A stretch of DNA of 5,332 nucleotides from Planctomycetota bacterium (GTDB lineage: Bacteria > Planctomycetota > Phycisphaerae > WQYP01), in contig JAJZNY010000053.1 of the NCBI GenBank assembly GCA_021852245.1, positions 1-5,332 of the forward strand. Reading direction: 5' to 3'. Below are positions 1-5,075 of the stretch, piece by piece. Below the pieces are notes generated by a model, which searched no databases, had not been told where the DNA came from, and saw only the letters and a program-made list of their open reading frames with translations. Positions within the stretch are counted from its first letter, which is position 1, and each line of letters opens with the position of its first letter. The position numbers and the translations under genes were made by a program.

Positions 1-190
1 CGTGCTTCCCAACCGAGGCGTCCACGTGGCCACGAGAAAGAAGCTGCCCTCGAGACGCAAAAGCCCTTGATTTTACGGGCTCAAACCGCCCTGCGAAGCA
101 TCAAACTCTGGTGGAACATCCGATGAAGATTCATGCATCTGGGCCGTTGGATTTGTCGCAGGAATTTTGGAATAGATCCGGCCCCTGCTC
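1..190. other. Left-edge stretch with no assignable gene
   Basis: I see no gene here that I can defend. The plus strand is open from the window edge to a TGA at 124-126, giving about 41 codons ending in KLWWNIR. It is also open in the next frame to a TGA at 68-70, with a basic tail ending in RRKSP. Either could be the 3' end of a gene entering from the left, but the two overlap, neither carries a motif I recognise, and codon use does not decide between them. A small inverted repeat (AGCCC and GGGCT, 10-nt loop, near 62-82) is followed by four T on the minus strand and could be a weak back-up terminator. Unlike the sequence from 191 onward, this stretch has no counterpart elsewhere in the window. 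Confidence 0.3.
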
Positions 191-391
191 TGCGCGGTTT
201 CTCATGTCCAATCGCGGCGAATTTTCAGCGTGGCGCGGATCGTCAGGGCGGGTAACGAAAAAAGGCTTGATCTGCGGGATTGCCGCAGGGATCAAGCCTT
301 GGTATCCGGTGTTTGCCTTGCGTAGGGTTACCGATGGCCGAACTGAATTCGGCTCTCAGGCCCGTTTACGCCGAACTAAAAGCAGGGCCGC
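191..391. repeat. 201-bp direct repeat, copy 1 (3' end of the G1 peptidase gene)
   Basis: This stretch aligns without gaps to 2274-2474 at a constant offset of 2083. I count 13 mismatches in 201 positions. The central 120 bases (251-370) differ at one position only. On the minus strand the repeat covers, in order, the last 11 codons of the peptidase gene, its stop codon (356-358), a small hairpin right after the stop (337-353, GCCGAA and TTCGGC arms), the rest of the 3' untranslated region, the intrinsic terminator (257-300) and about 65 bases beyond it. There are no terminal inverted repeats and no transposase gene, so it does not look like an insertion sequence. It may be a duplicated gene end or a dispersed 3' module. 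Confidence 0.9.
257..300 (-). terminator. Intrinsic terminator of the G1 peptidase gene
   Basis: Read on the minus strand, an 11-bp perfect stem (AAGGCTTGATC at 300-290 pairing with GATCAAGCCTT at 272-262) encloses a smaller 5-bp stem (CTGCGG type, near 273-287). It is followed at once by a run of six T ending at 258. This is a textbook Rho-independent terminator. It begins about 56 nt after the stop codon of the peptidase gene. On the plus strand the hairpin has no T-run, so it should act in one direction. Confidence 0.88.
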
Positions 392-1936
392 CCCGCCCAT
401 TCCCAGCAACGCCAGCGAAGCCGGCTCCGGCACCGGCTCCTGCTCGGCCGTGACGGATATGTCGGTAACATCGGCGGTCAGATCGCCGGGGCCGCTGGTA
501 TTAAGAAATTCCAAAGTGGCGGTGGAGGCGTCGGCAATGAAACTGAAGCTTTCATTGGCGAACCCATTGTCGGCCAGTGCCGTATTGATAAGGTCATTTA
601 ATGTGGTACCGCTGCTGTCGAGAACCGATGCCGTTAAATCCACGGTAGTTTCACCGTTGCGAGCGGCGGCAGCGTAGGATACGAGGTACTTCTGGCCGAT
701 GGTAAGGCCGGTAAGCTGTTGCGAGATGCCGTTGCCCGCACCTTGCAGGAAGGCATAGGTCACCGAGCCGGCATTTAACGGGGCGAAGGGGCTCGAGCTC
801 AGGCGTGTTCCATCCCCATTAACTCCGATTCCGCCGGTGCTGCTGGGAGCTAGAATTTCAGTCCAATCCGTGGGTGCCGACGGATTAGGAGTTGCACTGG
901 TGGGGGTAGTATGGGCCCCCGAGTCGTCATAGCCATTATTACCGCTGTAAAAAGCTGCATTGGCGGTGAAATTGCCGTTGACGGCGTAATTGTTTACGGG
1001 TGGTTGCGGCGCGGAAAAAGTGTTTGTGCCGGTCGCCACGTTGAATGCCGTTCCTTCGGATGAGAGCGTACTGGGCTTTGCCGAGAGTTTGCCGGAACCC
1101 GCATTCAAATTGATCTGGTAGGCGGTGGTTCCGGTTAAGCCGGTTATCGAGCTGGTTTGAGTGCTGGAACCGGTTGCCAGCGTGGCAAAGGAGTCAGTGA
1201 AAGTTGCCGAGCCGAAGTTTGCGAGAGGCAAAATTCCGGCGTTGTAAGGTGCCTCTGCAATCCATTCGGCGGAATGGAGTTCAACACCGCTCGTGCTGGT
1301 GTTATCCGTATAATTTTCCCCGGTGGTAGTATCTTGTATGGCAAGGGTGAAATCTTGATTTCCATTCGTGGTGGTGCCGGTGTAGGTGACCGATGCGGTG
1401 ATTGCATCGCCGGGATGGACCGTAAATCCTGAAATGTAGCTCGATCCTGCCGGATAAAGCTCGGTCCAAGCATAGTAGGAAGACCCGGAACTGTTAGAGT
1501 AATTTGCTTCGACGCCCAACTGTTCGACGGTTGGGGAGCCCTTACCATCCAAGCCTACCCAAAAAGCTGCGTAAGTGGCGGATGATGTATCCGGGGAAGC
1601 GGTTACCGTCGGAACCGTCCACGAGCCGACAACCGACGTCAAGGTTGATCCCGTGGGTGCAGTCACGGCGTAGCCGGACCAGTTGCTTGTGGTGGTAGTG
1701 CTGGGTGTTGATGCGAAAGTATTGGTCGCACTCAGTGCAGCGGCGCACAGAACTGCCCCCGCCAAGACGTTTCGGAACTGTCGGTGTTCTGCTCTTCCGG
1801 TTGTTCCGGCATCTGGCGCAGCGTACTTTGCACGCTCGCGCCTCGAGCTGCGATGTCCAAGGCCATTCGATCCGGTTTTTGAACCGCTCCGATTGCCCAA
1901 ATGCGATTGGATGTGTGATAAGACGTTCCTGCTCAT
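356..1936 (-). CDS. Secreted G1-family glutamic peptidase (eqolisin) with PEP-CTERM sorting signal
   Basis: A predicted exported acid-type endopeptidase of family G1, whose members use a Gln/Glu pair for catalysis. The 526-residue product has a long basic N-terminus, a hydrophobic signal core (about 57-75), the G1 domain (about 82-302), a second beta-rich domain resembling galactose-binding jelly-rolls (about 316-498), and a PEP-CTERM signal: P503-E504-P505, a hydrophobic segment and terminal RRKRA. G1 hallmarks are NWSGY (85-89), WVGLDG (126-131), TVEQLG with probable catalytic Q139, AWTELYP (156-162) and AEWIAEAP with probable catalytic E224. In known systems exosortase recognises PEP-CTERM and the protein goes to the outer surface or matrix; no exosortase gene is in this window. 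I chose the ATG at 1936 because AGGGG lies 8 nt upstream. A GTG at 2050 would extend the frame by 38 residues but has no ribosome binding site. The gap of about 56 residues between start and signal core is odd. The peptidase call is firm; the second domain's fold is inferred. Confidence 0.9.
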   Translation of the reverse strand: MSRNVLSHIQSHLGNRSGSKTGSNGLGHRSSRRERAKYAAPDAGTTGRAEHRQFRNVLAGAVLCAAALSATNTFASTPSTTTTSNWSGYAVTAPTGSTLTSVVGSWTVPTVTASPDTSSATYAAFWVGLDGKGSPTVEQLGVEANYSNSSGSSYYAWTELYPAGSSYISGFTVHPGDAITASVTYTGTTTNGNQDFTLAIQDTTTGENYTDNTSTSGVELHSAEWIAEAPYNAGILPLANFGSATFTDSFATLATGSSTQTSSITGLTGTTAYQINLNAGSGKLSAKPSTLSSEGTAFNVATGTNTFSAPQPPVNNYAVNGNFTANAAFYSGNNGYDDSGAHTTPTSATPNPSAPTDWTEILAPSSTGGIGVNGDGTRLSSSPFAPLNAGSVTYAFLQGAGNGISQQLTGLTIGQKYLVSYAAAARNGETTVDLTASVLDSSGTTLNDLINTALADNGFANESFSFIADASTATLEFLNTSGPGDLTADVTDISVTAEQEPVPEPASLALLGMGGAALLLVRRKRA

Positions 1937-1942
1937 ACCCGT

Positions 1943-1998
1943 ATCCCCTGAAAAGCGCACGCCGGGATAAAAAATCCGGCGAACCGCACTGTTCGCCG
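1943..1998 (-). promoter_or_regulatory. Possible attenuator in the G1 peptidase leader
   Basis: On the minus strand an 8-bp perfect stem (CGGCGAAC at 1998-1991 and GTTCGCCG at 1984-1977, 6-nt loop) is followed after two bases by six T (1974-1969). That is the form of an intrinsic terminator, placed only about 30 nt before the start codon. The 3' arm of this stem can instead pair downstream: GCCGGAT (1980-1974) with ATCCCGGC (1968-1961), one base bulged, which puts the T-run in the loop. The same ATCCC can also pair with GGGAT in the ribosome binding site. These foldings exclude each other, as in attenuators and riboswitch expression platforms. The pairings are seen in the sequence; the regulatory role is inferred. 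I recognise no known riboswitch class. Confidence 0.4.
1945..1949 (-). promoter_or_regulatory. Ribosome binding site of the G1 peptidase gene
   Basis: AGGGG on the minus strand, 8 nt before the ATG at 1936. It decides the start against the in-frame GTG at 2050. Part of it (GGGAT, 1947-1943) is complementary to ATCCC at 1968-1964 in the leader, so the site could be masked by a hairpin. Confidence 0.6.
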
Positions 1999-2159
1999 CC
2001 CGACGCGGACGGAACCATTCCGCAGCGCCGCATAGCGGCATAAGTAGCACTTTCTTTTAGGGGGATTTATGGGGCCTTGCTCACTCTTGCCCTACCCCCT
2101 CCGGCCTCTCAATTCTGCTAGAGACCAGTTAACGGTAGTTTTACCCAAATGCAAAACTG
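1999..2159 (-). other. Structured 5' leader of the G1 peptidase gene
   Basis: From the predicted transcription start (about 2159) the minus-strand leader carries several hairpins. In order they are: GGTCTCT/AGAGGCC (2126-2103, one mismatch); a nested stem AGGGGG/CCCCCT (2100-2095 with 2064-2059) holding GGGC/GCCC (2092-2089 with 2075-2072); GCCGC-TAT-GCGGC (2039-2027); and CGGAA-TGG-TTCCG (2022-2010). They lead into the attenuator-like hairpin that follows. No open frame in the leader looks coding. The density of perfect short stems is the evidence; a single ligand-binding fold is not shown. Confidence 0.4.
2089..2126. repeat. Short imperfect repeat, copy A
   Basis: GCCCTACCCC, then TCCGGCC, CAATT, TGC and GAGAC occur here in the same order and spacing as at 2488-2527, with two extra G in the other copy. 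By eye roughly three quarters of positions agree. Here the right part can fold into a hairpin. It lies in the peptidase leader. A dispersed GC-rich intergenic repeat is one explanation; common descent with the neighbouring 201-bp repeat is another. Confidence 0.4.
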
Positions 2160-2165
2160 TTGATA

Positions 2166-2194
2166 TTAATAACTCCCTTAAATTCAGATGTCAA
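2166..2194 (-). promoter_or_regulatory. Sigma-70-type promoter for the G1 peptidase gene
   Basis: On the minus strand a perfect -35 box TTGACA (2194-2189) is followed after exactly 17 bases by TATTAA (2171-2166), which matches four of six -10 consensus positions. It lies in a locally AT-rich stretch. Transcription would start near 2159 and leave a leader of about 220 nt before the ATG at 1936. This is the best promoter in the window. Confidence 0.65.
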
Positions 2195-2273
2195 GCTTGA
2201 TCCGGATTTTTATTGGTCAGAGTCAAAAGCCGTCTCGTATATCGGACGTGATAAGGGTGTGCTGTGCGAAATA

Positions 2274-2474
2274 TGCGCGGTTTTCGATATCCAATCGGGG
2301 CGAATTTTCCGCGTGGTGCGGATCGTCGAGGCGGGTAACGAAAAAAGGCTTGATCTGCGGGATTGCCGCAGGGATCAAGCCTTGGTATCCGGTGTTTGCC
2401 TTGCGCAGGGTTACCGATGGCCGAACTGAATTCGGCTCTCAGGCCCGTTTACGCTGGGCTAAAAGCAGGGCCGC
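2274..2474. repeat. 201-bp direct repeat, copy 2
   Basis: The second copy of the repeat at 191-391, without gaps and with 13 differences. It keeps the post-stop hairpin (2420-2436), the terminator, and the coding tail of a PEP-CTERM protein, with Val-Arg changed to Ala-Gln before RKRA. No peptidase gene body follows. The match stops at 2474, which is 14 bases before a second short repeat (2488-2527) related to 2089-2126 in the peptidase leader. It sits between the RDD gene and the peptidase promoter. Confidence 0.9.
2340..2383 (-). terminator. Intrinsic terminator, second copy, downstream of the RDD gene
   Basis: Identical in hairpin and T-run to the terminator at 257-300: an 11-bp stem (2383-2373 with 2355-2345), an inner stem, then six T on the minus strand. 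It lies about 235 nt past the stop of the RDD gene and before the peptidase promoter at 2194. It would therefore end RDD transcripts and insulate the peptidase gene, although its origin appears to be the end of a lost PEP-CTERM gene. Confidence 0.82.
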
Positions 2475-2505
2475 GGCGCACAAACTGGCCCTACCCCGGC
2501 TCCGG
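2439..2505 (-). pseudogene. Frameshifted remnant of a PEP-CTERM gene tail
   Basis: On the minus strand the codons before a TGA at 2441-2439 read ALLLAQRKRA, matching ALLLVRRKRA at the end of the G1 peptidase. Further upstream CCGGAGCCG (2505-2497) encodes Pro-Glu-Pro as in the intact signal. Between this and the shared GCGGCCCTGC there are 22 bases here against 30 in the intact gene, so Pro-Glu-Pro is out of frame with the tail and runs into a TAG. Nothing further upstream resembles the intact protein. It is best read as the eroded 3' end of a second PEP-CTERM gene. The Pro-Glu-Pro match is short and could be chance; the tail match is secure. Confidence 0.6.
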
Positions 2506-2527
2506 CCGGCCAATTTTGCGGGAGACT
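2488..2527. repeat. Short imperfect repeat, copy B
   Basis: The partner of 2089-2126. It starts 14 bases beyond the end of repeat copy 2. If the pair is real, the order tail, terminator and leader element seen around the intact peptidase gene is kept here in compressed form, with the coding body missing. Confidence 0.4.
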
Positions 2528-2618
2528 CTTTGGCGGCTCTTGTGTCCGAAGATGACGGGGCGTGCGACAAGAACTCCCGCAGATCCGAATGTCTGACGTG
2601 ACTTGCGCATCGAGCACT
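2527..2618. other. Gap between RDD stop codon and repeat relics
   Basis: This is the part of the gene-free stretch 2051-2618 that is not covered by the promoter, leader or repeats. I see no gene, terminator or promoter in it. Confidence 0.4.
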
Positions 2619-3383
2619 TCAACCCTTGAACCATCCCTCCTGAAGCACCATGGCGATATTGATAATATATTGCTCTGCACTCAGATGCTCATATTGATCG
2701 GCCCTGAACTGGAGTATCTTCTGCATGCAGCCGGCGGCGAGTTCAAAAAGTTCTTCACGGGCGGAAACCTCGAGCTGATTCCGCCGCAGGGCGAGATCCA
2801 GAATGACATCGCGATGCGCGACGCGGATGCGCTCCAGAATGCGGGCGCGGATCGCCGGATCCGCCAGAAAGCTGTTGTCACGCCGTCGCATTTCACGGCT
2901 GATGGCGGGGGGCAGGGCTGAGCGTCGATGCCGAATGACCACCGTCTGGGCGGCAAAATCACCGATCCGCCGATGCCACCGGTCCGCGAGCGCCACCAAA
3001 CCGCCCAGCAGCATGAGTTCCGGGAGAAAGTCCACGAGCCGGGCCATATTGCGGATGATGACCGCACTGACGGCAAGCCTTCGTCCATCGGCGTCGATTA
3101 CCTCCAATCCCATGACTTTTTTGCCCGGCGTTCGCCCCCGAAGATAGATTTCGAAAATGGGAAAGTAGCCCACGATGATGAGAAAGGTGCCGAGTGTCAG
3201 GAGAACAAATGCCAACAGCTGCGAGATGAGGGCCATTGTGGATGAGATGATGAGGACGAAGCCGATCATGGAAATTACAATAATGGCGGCATCGATGATA
3301 AATGCCAGGGCGCGGGAGTATATACCGGCAAGCTCAAATTGCAGGGTGATCATTTCGGGCGTCGTGATGGTGTAGCGGCGCAT
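2619..3383 (-). CDS. RDD-family integral membrane protein
   Basis: A 254-residue inner-membrane protein of the RDD family (named for conserved Arg-Asp-Asp). Members have been linked to transport and ion tolerance, but the role of most is unknown. Visible marks: SRALAFIIDAAI (R24, D31) entering the first membrane span (about 25-46); a long hydrophobic stretch (about 50-80) ending in FEIYLRGRTPGKKVMGLEVI with the typical TPGK; RNMARLVDFLP (R111, D118) leading into a third span (about 117-133); and DRWHRRIGDFAAQTVV (134-149), a common family ending. A polar, probably helical and cytosolic tail of about 90 residues follows, rich in Arg and Glu. The ATG at 3383 has AGGAG 7 nt upstream. In several phyla RDD genes sit beside a SpoIIM-like gene; here the gene stands alone, divergent from the phosphatidylserine decarboxylase gene. 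The family call is firm, the function unknown. Confidence 0.88.
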   Translation of the reverse strand: MRRYTITTPEMITLQFELAGIYSRALAFIIDAAIIVISMIGFVLIISSTMALISQLLAFVLLTLGTFLIIVGYFPIFEIYLRGRTPGKKVMGLEVIDADGRRLAVSAVIIRNMARLVDFLPELMLLGGLVALADRWHRRIGDFAAQTVVIRHRRSALPPAISREMRRRDNSFLADPAIRARILERIRVAHRDVILDLALRRNQLEVSAREELFELAAGCMQKILQFRADQYEHLSAEQYIINIAMVLQEGWFKG

Positions 3384-3390
3384 GAGTCTG

Positions 3391-3395
3391 CTCCT
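3391..3395 (-). promoter_or_regulatory. Ribosome binding site of the RDD gene
   Basis: AGGAG on the minus strand, 7 nt before the ATG at 3383. It fixes the start of the RDD protein. Confidence 0.7.
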
Positions 3396-3430
3396 GAACA
3401 GCGGCTGCTCCGCAACGGCAGCCGACAGGG

Positions 3431-3438
3431 AGTATAAT
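3431..3438. promoter_or_regulatory. Overlapping divergent -10 elements between RDD and psd genes
   Basis: AGTATAAT holds a perfect -10 box TATAAT on the plus strand (3433-3438) and TATACT (five of six) on the minus strand (3436-3431). Each would give a leader of about 40 nt, to the ATG at 3485 and to the ATG at 3383 respectively. No convincing -35 box is seen for either, so an activator or another sigma factor may be needed. Because they share bases, the two promoters cannot be occupied at once. Confidence 0.5.
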
Positions 3439-3484
3439 CGACCCCGATAAAATCGAAGTGGGCTTGAAGAGGGCTTTGGATTTC

Positions 3485-4174
3485 ATGGCACGGATAAAAT
3501 TTTGGTTTCCTTTGGCAATCGTCGGGTGGCAATACTGGATGCCCATCCTGTTCGGTGGTGCGGTGCTCACGGCCGCAGTGGCCCTGCTGCTGCCCGTCTG
3601 GGCAGCAGCGATACCGGCGGTTCTGACATTGGCGTGTCTGCTGTTTTTCCGCGACCCGCTGCGCCGGGTGAGTTCCCGGCCGGATGTGATGGTATCACCT
3701 GCGGATGGCGTGGTGACCGAAATTGCCGTGGTTCGGTCGGATCGACTTTCGGGCGATGTGCTGCGTGTGAGTATCTTCCTTTCGGTGCTGGATGTGCACC
3801 TGAACCGCAGTCCGTGCCGGGGGACGGTTCAATCGGTCAGCTTTGAAGCCGGGTGTTTTCTTGATGCGCGACATCCGGAATCGGGTGTGCGGAATCAATC
3901 CAACAATCTGGTTCTCCATACCTCGTATGGGCCGATTGTGGTGCGGCAGATTGTCGGGGCCATCGCGCGGCGGATCATATGCCCGGTGCGCAGGGAAGAT
4001 GTGCTGGAGCGCGGAGAATGTTTCGGGATGATCGCCTTCGGCAGTCGTACCGAACTGCTGGTGTCGGGCCCGGAGCGGTGGACGCCGTGTGTGAAAGTCG
4101 GCGATAAAGTGCGTGCCGGTTCCAGTATTATTCTCGAATACAAAGCAGACCAAAGGAGCCCGGGGGCGGCCTGA
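3485..4174 (+). CDS. psd: Phosphatidylserine decarboxylase, short pyruvoyl-dependent form
   Basis: Decarboxylates phosphatidylserine to phosphatidylethanolamine at the inner membrane. The 229-residue product matches the short bacterial/archaeal type. Two hydrophobic N-terminal spans (about 18-55) end in FFRDPLRRV. Next come SPADGVV (D74), IFLSVLDVHLNRSP (H105), RQIVGAIARRIICPV (154-168) and GMIAFGSRTEL (181-191). By analogy with the Asp-His-Ser triad of E. coli Psd, D74, H105 and S187 should drive self-cleavage between G186 and S187. That leaves a beta chain and a short alpha chain with an N-terminal pyruvoyl group. I chose ATG 3485 because a purine-rich GAGGG lies 11 nt upstream and the predicted transcript starts near 3445. 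A GTG at 3458 would add nine residues but has no ribosome binding site. The phosphatidylserine synthase gene that often follows psd is absent here. Confidence 0.92.
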   Translation: MARIKFWFPLAIVGWQYWMPILFGGAVLTAAVALLLPVWAAAIPAVLTLACLLFFRDPLRRVSSRPDVMVSPADGVVTEIAVVRSDRLSGDVLRVSIFLSVLDVHLNRSPCRGTVQSVSFEAGCFLDARHPESGVRNQSNNLVLHTSYGPIVVRQIVGAIARRIICPVRREDVLERGECFGMIAFGSRTELLVSGPERWTPCVKVGDKVRAGSSIILEYKADQRSPGAA

Positions 4175-4186
4175 TTTGCCGTCCCC
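4162..4186. terminator. Hairpin between convergent psd and papain-like genes
   Basis: GGGGGCGGC (4162-4170) pairs with GCCGTCCCC (4178-4186), nine pairs with one G-U, around a 7-nt loop that contains the psd stop codon. It is very stable and lies in the 23-nt gap of two convergent genes. It could slow or end transcription from both sides. There is no T-run on either strand, so it is not a standard intrinsic terminator. Confidence 0.45.
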
Positions 4187-4197
4187 GAAACGACCGG

Positions 4198-5001
4198 TTA
4201 CTTCTTGGGATAAATGACCGTTTCAAATTTGTCGTCGTGCACACCGCGTAATCCGTGGGCGTAGATGCTGTGTTTACCGCCGATGCGGATGGAAGTGGAC
4301 ATGGCGGCGGCGACATCGACGATCACGCTGGGGTTAGTGATGTAGACACCGTCAAGCACGGAACAATCCGTCACCAGGACCTTTCCATGCGGGGCGGGGA
4401 ACACGGTGATGGCATGGGTGAGATGAACGTTGTACGGGACTGCGTAGACGTGCGGATGTACCTTCTGCACCATGTGCCACGCGTGTCCTCTGGGGCCGAG
4501 GATTCCGGCGTAGGGAGTCCAGATGATGACGGGCCCCTTTTTCAGATGACGTTCAAGGCGGTTCACCAATTGTTGACGCTCACCGGGCTGGAAGCGAACC
4601 AGCATCCAGCTTTGATTGACAACCTTGGGGGCCATGCGGGTGGCAAGCGAGAATCTCCGGGCGCGGAGATTATCCACCCGGCGGTGCCCCCAGATTATTT
4701 TTCCGCTGTTGACCATATAGGAAGTCCACGGTGCCCAGCCAAAATACGGCGCGTAACCGGTTGAGGCGAGCGGTTTAAAAAATGTGCGACGCTGGAATTT
4801 CTTCCTGCTGTGGTAGGTGGGCACGTAACCGTAATAATATTTGAGTGCCGAGGCGAGCGCGTCATAAGAGCATTGATTAAATTGGCCGACCCAGAGAGAT
4901 TTTTGTTTGGCTGACGGCCCTTTGGCGGCGGCGCAGGTGACGCCGGCGCCAACGAGCAGCAGGGACGCGGCAAGAAGCGTTGGAACCTTTTTTACCGGCA
5001 T
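4198..5001 (-). CDS. Exported papain-like (C39-type) cysteine peptidase-like protein
   Basis: A 267-residue exported protein. MPVKK, a hydrophobic core (about 6-22) and a likely signal peptidase I cut after CAAA (A26) form a classic signal peptide. The mature start reads WVGQFNQCSYDALASALKYY (37-56). This resembles the beginning of C39-like/papain-fold peptidases, where a Gln precedes the catalytic Cys at the head of a helix ending in YYG. Later THAITVF (H196) and VTDCS (D212) resemble the His strand and following Asp of that fold. Candidate active residues are Q40, C44, H196 and D212. The usual DCGPA box is changed to QCSYDA, so activity is uncertain and other papain-fold roles such as transglutaminase-like are possible. 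The ATG at 5001 has GAGGAG 6 nt upstream; an upstream in-frame start at 5079 lacks a signal peptide at its N-terminus and is unlikely. It is convergent with psd. Gene reality is high, the fold assignment moderate. Confidence 0.75.
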   Translation of the reverse strand: MPVKKVPTLLAASLLLVGAGVTCAAAKGPSAKQKSLWVGQFNQCSYDALASALKYYYGYVPTYHSRKKFQRRTFFKPLASTGYAPYFGWAPWTSYMVNSGKIIWGHRRVDNLRARRFSLATRMAPKVVNQSWMLVRFQPGERQQLVNRLERHLKKGPVIIWTPYAGILGPRGHAWHMVQKVHPHVYAVPYNVHLTHAITVFPAPHGKVLVTDCSVLDGVYITNPSVIVDVAAAMSTSIRIGGKHSIYAHGLRGVHDDKFETVIYPKK

Positions 5002-5007
5002 ATGATT

Positions 5008-5013
5008 CTCCTC
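5008..5013 (-). promoter_or_regulatory. Ribosome binding site of the papain-like protein gene
   Basis: GAGGAG on the minus strand, 6 nt before the ATG at 5001. It decides this start over the in-frame ATG at 5079 and places the signal peptide at the N-terminus. Confidence 0.75.
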
Positions 5014-5075
5014 AATCAAGCTGCCAACGTCGGGTTTGCGGTCGAAAGGATTGTTGCCGCAGCCGGAAGATCCTT

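Noticed and set aside
320..340. Possible cyclic-di-GMP (GEMM) riboswitch, because GGGTTACCGATGG resembles its 3' end
   Set aside because: The expected 5' half (GGCAAACC, GAAA loop, ACGCAAAGCC) is absent on that strand. A GGCAAAC-like string occurs only on the opposite strand, and the region is a 3' UTR.
111..677. Long plus-strand open frame of 188 codons
   Set aside because: It runs antisense to the 3' end of the G1 peptidase gene and through its terminator. It has no ribosome binding site or recognisable motif, and the opposite strand is clearly coding.
1937..2050. N-terminal extension of the peptidase to a GTG at 2050
   Set aside because: No ribosome binding site precedes the GTG, the extra 38 codons cover hairpins and a T-run, and the ATG at 1936 has a good site.
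191..2474. Composite mobile element bounded by the two direct repeats
   Set aside because: There are no terminal inverted repeats, target-site duplications or transposase. The repeats are the ends of a gene and of a gene relic.
2188..2601. Plus-strand open frame of 137 codons over repeat copy 2
   Set aside because: It shares residues with the frame at 111-677 only because both cross the same non-coding repeat. The repeat is explained by a minus-strand gene end and terminator.
3458..3484. GTG start adding nine residues to Psd
   Set aside because: It has no ribosome binding site and lies only about 13 nt from the predicted transcript start. The ATG at 3485 fits better, though the longer form is not excluded.
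4923..5001. Lipoprotein signal at Cys23 of the papain-like protein
   Set aside because: The residues before the Cys are GVT, not a lipobox with Leu at -3 and Gly, Ala or Ser at -1. A signal peptidase I site after CAAA fits better.
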